Positions 1 through 11,264 of a stretch of 64,000 nucleotides of DNA are shown here, in pieces; the first letter of the stretch is position 1, and each line of letters starts with the position of its first letter. The notes under the pieces were generated by a model. That model worked only from the letters and a program-made list of their open reading frames with translations, was not told the DNA's origin and searched no databases. This DNA comes from Eustoma russellianum. Lineage: Eukaryota; Streptophyta; Magnoliopsida; Gentianales; Gentianaceae. The position numbers were made by a program, and so were the translations under genes. The stretch covers positions 13,891,883 through 13,955,882 of the forward strand of contig AP025069.1 of NCBI GenBank assembly GCA_036186865.1. Direction: 5' to 3'.

Positions 1-2878
1 CTACGGAAAACACAAGGCGTCGATGCTGTACGCAAGCCAACCCATGTGTACGCCATGGGTTGTCGTATCAGACATTACAACAGTTGCAATTATCATGGCA
101 AAAATAAAACTTAAACATTCATCACCATATTGTCATACATCACAGTGGGGTCCCACGATACAGTCCGAGATACCGTCAGTATTTTTTTTACTATTCCAGC
201 ATCATCACCAAAAGGACTCTAGTCGTCGCGACCGCGTCTAATCTCAAGGATACTCCTGCTGCGGCTCATCCTCGATGTACTCTACTTCGTACTCTCGCGG
301 CTCTGAAAAAAATATAGAGAATGAAAGTGTGAGTGATAATCATCACCCAGCAAGTAGACACATTGGTCCACTGAGAAGTATACCTGAACCATAAATAAGT
401 ACTTCTAATGACACCTGCAATACTAATGAGCTCACATACCTGAAGTTCCTTGTACCGACGGTCATACTTACTAGTAGCATAGGATGTATAAAGGAAAAGA
501 CTAACTTTTACTATGTTTCCGATGATAATGCCATATGATGCAATGCGTATGATGCAAACCAAAATAGTGCAATACAATGATGAGAAACAAAACAGTACAA
601 CACAATGATGCAAGACAAAACAATACAATACAATACAATACAATAGTCATGGCTTCTCTTTTCTCCGTATGAACCATAAGTCGACTACGAAGGATTCCGT
701 CAAAACAATATCCCGGTAACCTACGAGAGGGATTACGCACGGACAAATACAATACAATATCCCGACAACCTACGGGAGGGATTACGCACGGGCCAATGCA
801 ATACAATATCCCGACAACCTACGGGAGGGATTACGCACGGGCCAATACAATACAATATACCGGCAACCTACGGAAGGGATTACGCACGGGCCAATACAAT
901 ACAATATCTCGGCAACCTACGAGAGGGATTACGCACGGGCCAATACAATACCATATCGGAATCATCCGTAACGACATTTCGTCCAAATGGGTTTTTAAAT
1001 CGTTCCTTTTTCTTTTTCAAAACAAAACTCTTTCCTTCCGAACCATCTAAAGTAATGCATGTTATGCAAATGTTGGAGGTGTTAAGCTTCATATACTCAA
1101 TTATGCCTTCAGTAACAATTCCTTCAAAAGTATATCCTTAAGGAGTTTAATTTGTCTTCCCCTACCTTATACTCTGACCGTAGCGCACAGACACACACAA
1201 TCACATACAATGCATCATCCTAGATTATGACCAATGCACTAGATGTAGAATAAAAGACCACAACACCTCTTAGAACTAGTATTTTCATGTTTTCAACTAA
1301 ACAATAGTAATTAATTCAAGGTCCCATAGGAAATATTAAAACAGTTCTTATTCATTTATTTTGGGTAAAATTCTCTCATATATTCATTACACTACATATT
1401 TTGAGAAACATAAGTTGAAAACGCAATCCATACTTCCCACTCCTCCCTATGCAGTGACCTATGGGGGATATACCCATTCATTTGCTTCTTTTTAATCCTC
1501 AGTTACATATTTGTTATTTCTCATGATCATCCTAAATTAACCATTAAATATATATATCATCTCCTACTGTAAGTATTCACATGAAATAGAAAGAAACACT
1601 CCTTTCTAACCACCCTGAAGCCGTGATCTATGGGGAGGGGTGAGATGCTTCATTTTGTTTTTTTTCCTACACATTCAAGGTTTGTATTCCCCATTTTCCT
1701 AACAACATCATCATAATCTTCACTTATAATCCATATACCTAGTCGAATCCAAATTTTTTAGATCTTAAAGACGCAATCTTTTCCTAATATCCAAGTGTAT
1801 AGGCTTTTGCCTACCACTTGCAAGACCATATTCCATACTTAGCCATAGATCACATATAATTCCTAGTGAATCAAGAAGTAATACCTGCCTTCTAAGCTTA
1901 ACTCAACCTTCCAAGAACTTGGCTCCTCCTTGAGGAGTCATGTTTCTTTCCTTAGAGCTTGGAGCTTTCACCTATGGTGGTGAAACCATTCGGTTTTAGC
2001 AAGAGAGAAAAGAAGAGGTTATGAACCCTTAAAGAATACATGGAAGTAGTAAATTAAACCTTAGAATAAAAATCAACACCTAGATAATACAAGGTAGAAG
2101 TTAGTGTAAACTCCTTGAGCTTTCCTCTTTTTTTTCCTCTCCTTAAAGCTTCGGTTTTTGGGACTAGGTGGAGAGGGGTAATGACTTTTCTTCTTGAAGG
2201 TTGTTTAGAGTAGGAAGAGGGTGTCTTCTTGTGAGGAAAAAAAAAATGGCAGCTTCTTGAGGCAAAAGGGTTGGATGTCTTCAAGGTTCTTAGGTGTAAA
2301 GGAGTGTATGTATGGTGGCAACAAGCTTCCTTGGTCTTTATAAAAAGGTGATTGCTTCTATGGAAAACTTAGAGCTTACGCCCTTCTCCCATGGTGTTCC
2401 GTCAACCTCCTAGGGGGAAAATATTAGATATTTTCTTTCTCTTCTAAGCATGCTAATGGCAATAATGAGGTGTGGAGGCTTTTGGACTTCTCAAGGCTCC
2501 TTTTTCTCTTATTAGGACAACTTTTGGCAAGCTTTTTGGTTTCTTTAAAGAGTTAACAAAAGTATAATCATTCCAAGATATTTGTTTCTTCTAGAATTTG
2601 CAAGATGTTATTTATTGTTTTTGTTTGGGAGGGGGGGACGAAATGTGAGGGCATTATTTTATTTATTATTTTTTTTTGTGTGGTAATTTCACACTTTCCT
2701 TTTTGTATTGTTTTAGGATGTAGCACATTCATTACATCCTACATTTGTTCATTTAGGCTATTTGTTAGGCATTGTATGATCATGACCACAAGTTATCAAA
2801 ATAATCCTCAAACACTTGCTAGGATACTACACTTATGGTACGAGGTATCTTTGAAATGGAATGGAGACGGGTACAACA
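1..2878 (-). repeat. Gypsy 3' LTR (left copy, missing ~24 bases)
   Basis: The + strand runs from inside the LTR to a terminal ...gtacaaca at 2878, immediately followed by the polypurine tract of the minus-strand element. It aligns throughout with 8080-10999, with scattered substitutions and many single-base length differences. It contains a (caata)n run near 617-645 and a ~50-bp tandem array at 705-957. Open frames within it are not genes. Confidence 0.93.
705..957. repeat. Tandem array in the left gypsy LTR, 5 units of ~50 bp
   Basis: The core gggattacgcacgggccaat followed by acaatacaatat recurs with small variations. I count five copies of the cctacg-gggattacgcac core here, against six in the other LTR. 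Confidence 0.85.
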
Positions 2879-2891
2879 TCCTCCCCTCCTT
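2879..2891 (-). other. Polypurine tract of the gypsy element
   Basis: On the minus strand this is aaggaggggagga directly before the LTR start TGTTGTACCC. It is the expected plus-strand primer site and fixes the LTR boundary at 2878. Confidence 0.85.
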
Positions 2892-4161
2892 ATAAAAGTT
2901 TCGTCCTCGAAACTTACGTATCCTATGTAAACAGATAGGGATATTGTGCTCGCATACACTGTTCTGACTCCACGTTGCTTCCTGCTCTGAGTGATTCCTC
3001 CATTGCACCTTTACAAATGGAATCGTGCGCTTCCGTAGTGTTTGTTCCTTGCAATCTACTATCCGTACTGGTTCCTCGACATAGGTAGCGTCTTCTTGAT
3101 TTTCAAAGGCTGTTCATCTATGATGTGACTAGGGTCGTGTACGTACCGGCGCAGCTGTGATACATGAAAACATCGTGCAGCTGTGATAGGGCTGGAGGCA
3201 GAGTGCCAAACGATATGTACTTCTCCGATCCGGTCTAGGTATCTCGTACGGTCCAACAAATCTCGGGCTCAATTCTCCTTTGATACCGAATCGCATCACT
3301 CCTTTGGTCGGAGACACCTTCAGATAAACTTTTTAGCCTTCTTGAAACTCGACCACAGGCGCCTCTTGGTATTGGCACCATATCTTGCATCTGTTTTGTG
3401 CGGCTCTTAGTCTCTCTTTGATAATTTTAACTTTTTCAACGCGTCTGTTGTACCAATTCCGGTCCCATAATGTCTTTTCCCCAATCTCTTCCCAGTATAG
3501 CGGTGATCGGCATTTACAGCCATACAACGCCTCGCACGGTGCCATGCCAATCGATCGATGATAACTGTTATTATAGGAGAATTCAACCAGCTTCACCGAT
3601 TTATCCCAGCTACCTTAAAATCTAATGCACACGCCCGCAACATATCTTCGAGAGTCTGTATAGTCCGTTCTGATTGCCCATCAGTCTGGGGGTGGAAAGC
3701 GGTACTCATCCGGATCTCGGTAACCCAAAGTTTGTTGTAAGGCGGTCCAGAATTCTCGACGTTAAACGGGGGTCTCGGTCACAGACAATGCTCCATAGGT
3801 ACTCCATGTAAACTAACTACTTCGTCCATATACATGGTCGCCAACTTCTCCACGATGCTCGAATAGGCATAGGTAAAAAGTGAGCAGATTGAGTGAGCCG
3901 ATCAACATCACCCATATCGTTGTCATTTCCACTCCTGGTCCTAGGGAGGCCGGTAATGAAGTCCATGCTCACATGGTCCCACTTCCATTCTGACACTTCC
4001 AATGGCTGTAACAGTCCTGCAGGTCGCCGATGTTCGGCCTTGATCTGCTGGCATACAAAACATCGCTCTACATATTCTGCTATCTGCCGTTTCATTCCAG
4101 TCCACCAGTAATTTCTCTTCAACTCATGGTACATTTTGTTTGCACCAGGGTGGATTGACAA
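2892..4161 (-). pseudogene. Gypsy integrase with chromodomain-like C terminus (broken)
   Basis: Seen: three or more frames carry integrase pieces. At 4161-3817 lie the zinc-binding region (HPGANKMYHELKR, CFVCQQIKAEH) and the start of the catalytic core (VSMDFITGLP). At 3596-3333 is the later core with the SYHRSIGMAPCEALYG segment. At 3317-3059 is the C-terminal domain (KGELSPRFVGPYEI, HVSQLRRYV, DPSHIID). At 3008-2880 the tail WRNHSEQEATW resembles the degenerate chromodomain of plant chromoviruses. The chromodomain is known to bias integration toward particular chromatin. Several frameshifts separate these pieces, so no intact integrase is made. The frame runs down to the polypurine tract, as is usual in the clade. 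Confidence 0.85.
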
Positions 4162-4230
4162 TCGCGAGCTGTGAGCTTCTTTTAATACTTCATTCTTGAG
4201 GGTACCATCATCAGGTACACAGAGTCTGCC

Positions 4231-4761
4231 TCAGAACCAGAGACTGCCATCGCCTCGGATTTGGAAATCGTCATTTGGCTTCTCTTGTAATCTGCTAATG
4301 ATCTTCAGTAACGCACCATCACTTTTCTGAGCTTCCTTAATTCGGTCAACCAGCGATGGGGTGATAACCAGTGTAGCGAGAACATTAGCAACAGAATCTA
4401 CGATATCGAGTCCAAATTCTGCCATCTCTCTTTCAAGTGGAGATTGTCGCGCGTGGCTCGATTTCCGACTCAAAGCGTCTGCCACCTTATTTTTCTTTCC
4501 TGGATGATATTGAATGGTGAGATCATAGTCTTTAATCAGCTCTAGCCAGCTCCGTTGTCTCATGTTTAATTCCTTTTGAGTGAAGAGGTACTTCAGGCTT
4601 TTATGATTAGTATAGATCTCACACTCTTCGCCATACAAATAATGTCTCCATATCTTTAGGGCGAAGACGACCGCAGCTAATTCCAAGTCACGGACGGTAT
4701 AATTTTGTTCATAAGGCTTAAGCTGTCGTGAGGCATATGCAATTACTCGATCCTTCGGCAT
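4231..4761 (-). pseudogene. Gypsy RNase H domain
   Basis: A single open stretch of ~176 codons shows the RNase H signature order: VIAYASRQLKPYEQNY, then DLELAAVVFALKIWRHYLYG, then a YTNHKSLKYLF motif, then PGKKNKVADALSR. The third motif normally reads YTDHKSLKYLF; here the catalytic Asp is Asn (a G-to-A change), which should disable the enzyme. A downstream linker toward integrase follows in frame (DIVDSVANVLATLVITPSL). The upstream junction with RT (4762-4813) is out of frame. Confidence 0.85.
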
Positions 4762-4813
4762 GAGTACACATCCTAACCCGTTTTTAGAGGCATCACTATA
4801 TACAATAAACCTT

Positions 4814-6053
4814 TCACCTGGAACAGGCTGCCAAGACTGGGGCGGTGGTTAACCTCTTCTTGAGTTCTGCAAAACTTTGCTCACAATCGGGGGTCCACCC
4901 GAATTTAGTTTTCTTTTGCGTCAGCCTTGTGAGTGGAACCACTATTCGAGAGAATCCTTCAACGAACTTGCGATAGTAACCTGCAAGCCCCAAAAAACTT
5001 CTGACTTCGGTCACGTTGGTTGGTCTGGGCCACTCGGTTATTGCTTCGATCTTTTTAGGGTCAACGAGATACCATCTGCAGACACTACGTGGCCCAAGAA
5101 AGTTACACTGCGCACCCAGAAGTCACACTTGTTGAATTTAGCATACAAATTTTTCTGGCGTAGTATGCTCAGTACAGCTCGCAGATGTTCAGCATGCGAT
5201 TCCTCGTCCGGTGAATAGATCAGAATATCATCAATGAATACCACTACAAACTTATCCAATTGCTCCCGGAAGACTGTATTCATCAGGTCCATGAATGCAG
5301 CTGGTGCGTTGGTCAACCCGAAGGGCATCACGAGGAACTCGTAATGACCATAACGAGTCCGAAAGGTTGTCTTCTCCACGTCCTCTGACTTTATTTTTAA
5401 TTGATGATACCCGAGCGTAAGTCAACTATGCTGAACACTCTAGCTCCCTATAATGGAGTTAGTTCAATTATTAATATACATATCATGATTCCATGATAGT
5501 AGTTTAAATCAAATTACTTACTCGTAACTGATCGAATAGGTCATCGATCCTTGGTAGTGGGTATTTATTTTTTATCGTGATTTTGTTAAGTTCTCGGTAA
5601 TCAATGCACAAACGCATATTTCCATCCTTTCTTTTTCACAAAGAGCACGGGTGCACCCCAAGGAGACACGCTAGGATGAATGAACTTCTTTTCAATCAAC
5701 TCCTGCAACTGTTCTTTTAACTCTTTTAGCTCGGCAGGTGCCATTCGGTAGGGTGCCTTAGAGATGGGTTCCGCCCCTGGAATAATGTTTATTTCAAATT
5801 CCACTTCGCGGTCGGGTGGCAATCCTGGCAGTTCCTCAGGAAATACATCAGGAAATTCTCTAACCACCGGAACTTGCTCGAGTGAGGGTAATTCTTGTTC
5901 TACGCTCATAGCATACACCAGAAATCCATCACTTCCTCTCTTCAAAGCTCGGTAGGCTTGAGCGACTGTCAGATAAATATTTTTCGGGATCTTCTTGCGT
6001 TTAGCATCTCCCTGATACAAAATTTCCGTGCGAGTAGGGTCCTTAATAATCAC
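4814..6053 (-). pseudogene. Gypsy reverse transcriptase (broken, with intron-like insert)
   Basis: Seen: the N-terminal part (ELPGLPPDREVEFEI, PYRMAPAELKELKEQL, HPSVSPWGAPVLFVKKK) lies at 6053-5601. One extra base after the KKK codons shifts the frame; in the shifted frame the conserved CIDYRELN and PRIDDLFDQL motifs follow. A 74-bp insert (5448-5521) then interrupts the domain. After it come GARVFS, a one-base deletion, TTFRTRYGHYEFLVMPFGL, and the active-site motif FVVVFIDDILIYS with both Asp residues kept (5379-5038). The connection segment (VRSFLGLAGYYRKFVEGFSR) is at 5014-4814. Family assignment is firm; activity is excluded by the frameshifts unless these are assembly errors. Confidence 0.9.
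5448..5521 (-). other. Candidate 74-nt spliceosomal intron inside the gypsy RT domain
   Basis: On the minus strand the insert begins GTAAGT, ends ccattatag, is AT-rich, and has an ACTAACT branch-point-like motif shortly before the acceptor. Removing it joins ...DQLR to GARVFS... in frame, matching the uninterrupted DQL(Q/R)GARVFS of the family. Size is near the lower limit of plant introns. Splicing itself is inferred. Confidence 0.6.
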
Positions 6054-6087
6054 CCGCTACCCATGGAAGTCGATGTGGGCATGATTT

Positions 6088-6360
6088 TTAAACAGCCAGT
6101 CCATCCAAGATGATGTCAAAATCTCCCATTGGAATGGGAATCAGGTCAGCTTCGAACTGCTGTTCTCCCATTTCCACCGCACAACTCTTGTACAAGTGAT
6201 GTGACACAAGTACCTGATCGCCAGCCGCCTGCACTTGATATGGGGTCTCTAACCAGAGGGGGCAGCTATTCAGGTTCTTAGTGAACCTCTTAAATACAAA
6301 GGAGTGGCTTGCGCCACTGTCAAATAGCACATTTGCAGGCACTTGGCATACTAATATCAC
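6088..6360 (-). pseudogene. Gypsy aspartic protease domain
   Basis: A ~90-codon frame has the retroviral-type protease active site LFDSGASHSFV near its start, followed by the usual VSHHLYKSCAVEMGEQQFEADLIPIPMGDFDIILD arrangement, in which the protease ends before a DWL/DGL-like motif. The catalytic DSG is intact. The domain is separated from gag by stops (6361-6477) and from RT by a stop near 6058. It would process the Gag-Pol polyprotein if expressed. Confidence 0.85.
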
Positions 6361-6477
6361 ACCTGAAGCATTTACTCATTCATGTACAAATATAGAGAAA
6401 CGTAAAACAACTAATTATAATGCTTGTTTTAAATGTACTTGTAACCACATCCGGGGTTTCTTCGACTTCTGCATCTG

Positions 6478-7689
6478 TCATGATGTGAACTCTGGCATTA
6501 GCACGGGGTTGATTTCTTGGCTGTGGTGCTTGCTTTTTCGGCTCAGGGCAGTCTTTAACCCGGTGGCCAGTCTTCCCACAATTGAAACAACCTCCGGTCT
6601 TCCATAAGCAATCACCAACACGCGACTTCTGGCAGGCGGGACACGGAGGAATAGCAGGCTGCTGTGTCTGAGGTTTCTGCTGCTGTGATTGCTATGGTGT
6701 CCTGAACTGACGTTGTGGTCGATCCGCATTCTTCTTGGTTGCTTTGTTCCATCGACCTGTCTGCTCTCCTCCTGACTCTCTAGGTCTCTTACCCCTGACA
6801 TCGTCATCTCTGGATGATATCCCGCTCGATGGGATAACATGCATCCAAAAGCTCTCCGAAATTCTTGGGGTTTGCATTGACGAGCCAGGTGCGGATACGC
6901 AGCATCAAACCTCTCTCAAACTTAAGCATCTTCAATTTCTCATTATTCATTGTCGATGGCACGTACCTCCCTAAAGCAGTGTATCGATTGGCATAATTAG
7001 CGATGGTCATACCTGCTTCTTGCTTCAGCGATTCAAACTCACTCATCTTCTGAATGGTCACAGACGGAGGGATATAGTACTTGAAAAACTCTTCCAGAAA
7101 TCGGGTCCACTGTAGCGGTCGAGGTAGAGGTTGTAAGTTTGTTTTCTACCATTGATTAGCCCTCCTCCAATCAAGAAAGGCCGAATAATCTGAGCTTTCA
7201 TGTCGTCCGGCACTTGAATTAACTCAAAACAATTTTCAATCATCGTCCAAAAACAATTTTTCTGCGGCATCCGGGTCAGAATCACCTTCAAAAAGTAGGA
7301 ACCCTTGCTCTCTTCATTTCTCCGAAATAAAACCGAGGCACTAACTGCGGCTCCTGCTGCTGAGGTGGAGGCGGAGGGGTTGCCTGATGCTGAAGCATTG
7401 CCTGCCCAACCTGTGCCATAGTCTGAAAGAATGCCTGAAAAGATGTCATGTCGGGCATCTGGGGATAATACTGACCCCGCGGAGGTGGGTATGGTCCCTG
7501 CGGTGGCGGGTGATACTTTCCCGGTGGTGGCGGCGGTGGGAACTGCCCATACTGTGGTGGTGGGGTAGCAGGCCCCACGTGGTTGATGCGGTGGAGCGGG
7601 CCCTTGAGGCTGCTGTGAAGCAGGCGTCTGGGGTGCGGGCAAAGCGGGCTGAGCCCTAGCAGATCTCCCAGGGGGACGAGCATCTGCAC
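6478..7689 (-). pseudogene. Gypsy gag (capsid/nucleocapsid), frameshifted
   Basis: Seen: an N-terminal Pro/Gln-rich region (PPPQYGQFPPPPPPGKYHPPP) at ~7560-7440 leads to PQLVPRFYFGEMKRA. Capsid helices follow (IENCFELIQVPDDMKAQIIRPFLIGGG; KMSEFESLKQEAGMTIANYANRY; LKFERGL) at 7300-6810. A CCHC knuckle of the form CFNCGKTGHRVKDC lies at 6547-6590. These pieces sit in at least three frames. Gag would form the particle and bind the genomic RNA. The N-terminal start is uncertain: a possible 31-nt first exon lies upstream at 7771-7801. Confidence 0.85.
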
Positions 7690-7770
7690 TTACATAATTT
7701 TCACATTATGCGCACATGATATGGATTAATAATAAACAACAGTTAAATAGACAAAAGGTGCGATATTTAC
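7684..7770 (-). other. Possible second intron, 87 nt, before gypsy gag
   Basis: On the minus strand an ATG at 7799-7801 opens a 31-nt frame ending at a GTAAAT donor (7770). An AT-rich stretch ends in GTGCAG at 7684. Joining the two gives an open frame that continues into the ARPPGRSARAQPALP N-terminal gag region. An in-frame join has a one-in-three chance of arising by accident, so this is weaker than the RT intron. Confidence 0.3.
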
Positions 7771-7801
7771 TAGTTGTGGCCACGCTGATCCTGAGGACCA
7801 T

Positions 7802-8042
7802 ATGATCAATGTTAAGACTTGTTTGAATTCAGAAAGAGGTTGCTTGAAGTTTTGGCAGGGAAAATTAATTTACGTTTATTATTTTATTCACAATTTACCC
7901 GGGTGGCAATCCTAGATCTGTTCTAAGTTTCCTATACTAGGTCAAACGCCCTGACATTAAAGTCTTGTCTTATATCTAAGATCATTACTTAGAGTTCTAA
8001 GATCGACACTTAGGTTTCTATTGCCATGGATCTGGAGCCTGG
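7802..8042 (-). other. Gypsy 5' untranslated leader
   Basis: This lies between the primer-binding site and the possible first gag exon. I see no open frame or repeat in it. By position it would hold the packaging signal. Confidence 0.6.
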
Positions 8043-8053
8043 GCTCGATACCA
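8043..8053 (-). other. Primer-binding site of the gypsy element
   Basis: On the minus strand TGGTATCGAGC lies two bases from the LTR end. It is close to TGGTATCAGAGC, the usual plant primer-binding site for initiator tRNA-Met. Confidence 0.8.
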
Positions 8054-8055
8054 TC

Positions 8056-10999
8056 TGTACGTACGCCCGCCGTGCTTCGCTACGGAAAACACAAGGCGTC
8101 GATGCTATATGCAAGCCAACCCATGTGTATGCCATAGGTTGTCATATCAGACATCACAATAGTTACAATTATCATGGCGAAAATAAAACTTAAACATTCA
8201 TCACCATATTGTCATACATCACAGTGGGGTCCCACGATACAGTCCGAGATACCGTCAGTATTTTTTTTACTATTCCAACATCATCACCAAAAGGACTCTA
8301 GTCGCCGCGACCCGCGTCTAATATCAAGGATACTCTGCTGCGGCTAATCCTCGATGTACTCTACTTCGACTCTCGCGGCTTTGAAAAAAAATATAGAGAA
8401 TGAAAGTGTGAGTGATAATCATCACCCAGCAAGTAGACTCATTGGTCCACTGGGAAGTATACCTAAACCATAAATAAGTACTTCTAATGACACATGCAAT
8501 ACTAATGAGCTCACATACCTGAAGTTCCTTATACCGACGTCATACTTACTAGTAGGCATAGGATGTATAAAGGAAAAGACTAACTTTTACTATGTTTCCG
8601 ATGATAATACCATATGATGCAATGCGTATGATGCAAACCAAAACAATGCAATACAATGATGAGAAACAAACAGTACAACACAATGATGCAAGACAAAACA
8701 ATACAATACAATACAATAGCCATGGCTTCTCTTTTCTCTGTATGAACCATAAGTCGACTACGAAGGATTCCGTCAAAACAATATCCCGGCAACCTACGAG
8801 AGGGATTACGCACGGGCCAATACAATACAATATCCCGGCAACCTACGGGAGGGATTACGCAAGGGCCAATACAATACAATATCCCGGCAACCTACGGAAG
8901 GGATTACGCACGGGCCAATACAATACAATATCCCGCAACCTACGGGAGGGATTACGCACGAGCCAATACAATACAATATACCGGCAACCTACGGAAGGGA
9001 TTACGCACGGGCCAATACAATACAATATCTGGCAACCTACGAGAGGGATTACGCACGGGCCAATACAATACCATATCGGAATCATCCGTAACGACAGTTC
9101 GTCCAAATGGGTTTTTAAATCTTTCCTTTTTCTTTTTCAAAAACAAAACTCTTTCCTTCCGAACCATCTAAGTAATGCATGTTATGCAAATGTGGGAGTG
9201 TTAAGCTTCATATACTCATTATGCCTTCAGTAACAATTCCTTCAAAAGTATATCCTTAAGGAGTTTAATTTGTCTTCCCCTACCTTATACTCTGACCGTA
9301 GCGCACAGACACACACAATCACATACAATTGCATCATCCTAGATTATGACCAATGCACTAGATGTAGAATAAAAGACCACAACTTATGAGTACCCTCTAG
9401 AACTAGTATTTTCATGTTTTCAACTAAACAATAGTAATTAATTCAAGGTTCCCATAGGAAATATTAAAACAGTTCTTATTCATTTACTTTGGGTAAAATT
9501 CTCTCATATATTCATTACACTACATGTTTTGAGAAACATAAGTTGAAAAAGCAATCCATACTTCCCACTCCTCCCTATGCAGTGACCTATGGGGATATAC
9601 CCATCATTTGCTTCTTTTTAACCCTCAGTTACATATTTGTTATTTCTCATGATCATCCTAAATTAACCATTAAATATATATATCATCTCCTACTGTAAGT
9701 ATTCACATGAAATAGAAAGAAACACTCCCTTCTAACCACCCTGAAGCCGTGATCTATGGGGAGGGGTGAGATGCTTCATTTTGTTTTTTTTCCTACACGT
9801 TCAAGGTTTGTATTCCCCATTTACCTAACAACATCATCATAATCTTCACTTATAATCCATATACCTAGTCGAATCCAAATTTTTAGATCTTAAAGACGCA
9901 ATCTTTTCCTAATATCCAAGGGTATAGGCTTTTGCCTACCACTTGCAAGGCCATATTCCATACTTAGCCATTGCTCACATATAATTCCTAGTGAATCAAG
10001 AAGTAATACCTGCCTTCTAAGCTTAACTCAACCTTCCAAGAACTTGGCTCCTCCTTGAGGAGTCATGTTTCTTTCCTTAGAGCTTGGAGCTTTCACCTAT
10101 GGTGGTGAAACCATTCGGTTTTGGCAAGAGAGAAAAGAAGAGGTTATGAACCCTTAAAGAATACATGGAAGTAGTAAATTAAACCTTAGAATAAAATCCA
10201 TACCTAGATAATACAAGGTAGAAGTTAGTGTGAACTCCTTGAGCTTTCCTTTTTTTTTCCTTCTCCTTAAAGCTTTCGGTTTTTGGGACTAGGTGGAGAG
10301 GGGGTAATGACTTTTCTTCTTGAAGGTTGTTTAGAGTAGGAAGAGGGTGTCTTCTTGTGAGGAAAAAAAAATGGCAGCTTCTTGAGGCAAAAGGGTTGGA
10401 TGTCCTTCAAGGTTCTTAGGTGTAAAGGAGTGTATGTATGGTGGCAAACAAGCTTCCTTTGGTCTTTATAAAAAGGTGATGCTTCTGTGGAAAACTTAGA
10501 GCTTTACCCCCTTCTCCCATGGTGTTCCGTCAACCTCCTAGGGGGAAAAATATTAGATATTTTATTTCTCTTCTAAACATGCTAATGGCAATAATGAGGT
10601 GTGAGGCTTTTCGACTTCTCAGGCTCCTTTTTCTCTTATTTAGGACAACTTTTGGCAAGCTTTTGGTTTCTTTAAAGAGTTAACAAAAGTATAATCATTC
10701 CAAGATATTTGTTTCTTCTAGAATTTGCAAGATGTTATTTATTGTTTTTGTTTGGGAGGGGGTACGAAATGTGAGGGCATTATTTTATTTTTTTTTGTGT
10801 GTGGTAATTTCACACTTTCCTTTTTGTATTGTTTTAGGATGTAGCACATTCATTACATCCTACATTTGTTCATTGAGGCTATTTGTTAGGCATTGTATAA
10901 TCATGACCACAAGTTATCAAAATAATCCTCAAACACTTGCTAGGATACTACACTTATGAAACGAGGTATCTTTGAAATGGAATGGAGACGGGTACAACA
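8056..10999 (-). repeat. Gypsy 5' LTR (right copy, complete, 2944 bp)
   Basis: The + strand runs from TGTACGTACG to GTACAACA, with TG...CA ends on both strands. It is bounded on the inner side by the primer-binding site. It carries the ~50-bp tandem array (8781-9071). Long T/C-rich stretches and short frames are not genes. It would hold the element's promoter, but I could not fix a TATA box with confidence. Confidence 0.93.
8781..9071. repeat. Tandem array in the right gypsy LTR, 6 units of ~50 bp
   Basis: This is the same unit as at 705-957, with one copy more. Confidence 0.85.
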
Positions 11000-11154
11000 T
11001 CTTCAATGTTCAAAAAATTTACGAAACCAAATATTGAGTGCCGGAAATGGTGAGGATGGACGTACGGACCCCAGGCGACTTTGTTGTTGCATTCATGGCA
11101 CGTGCATTGCATTTGGAGTGGGTTGAGATGTACGGGTCTCACACGCTCGAGTGG

Positions 11155-11250
11155 AGTGGATCATGGTGTACGGGCTATGGGTACTCGGTCATGGTGGATC
11201 ATGGTGTACGGGCCATGGGCATCGGTTATGGTGGATCGTGGTGTACGGGT
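11155..11250. repeat. Short tandem repeat, ~40-bp unit, about 2.5 copies
   Basis: The unit begins tggatcatggtgtacggg and is followed by a variable atcggtcatgg segment. Units start near 11157, 11198 and 11235. Confidence 0.7.
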
Positions 11251-11264
11251 GATACGTGCAAGAA

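Larger units (their letters stand above)
1..10999 (-). mobile_element. Ty3/gypsy chromovirus LTR retrotransposon (Tekay/Del-like), near full length
   Basis: Seen: two direct repeats of ~2.9 kb flank 5.2 kb that encodes, on the minus strand in order, a proline-rich gag, a CCHC knuckle, a DSGA protease, RT, RNase H, integrase and a short chromodomain-like tail. A primer-binding site (8043-8053) and a polypurine tract (2879-2891) abut the LTRs exactly where expected. PR-RT-RH-IN order is that of Ty3/gypsy, and the C-terminal tail (WRNHS, EATW) is that of chromoviruses. The left LTR starts ~24 bases before the window, so the target-site duplication cannot be checked; the five bases after the right LTR are tcttc. 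Frameshifts and stops break every long frame, so the copy is probably not autonomous. Clade assignment is by recalled motif similarity only. Confidence 0.93.

Noticed and set aside
23..1092. Several 60-125-codon frames on both strands in the left LTR
   Set aside because: They lie in a 2.9-kb LTR and repeat in the other LTR with different breaks; composition is that of simple repeats and no domain is seen.
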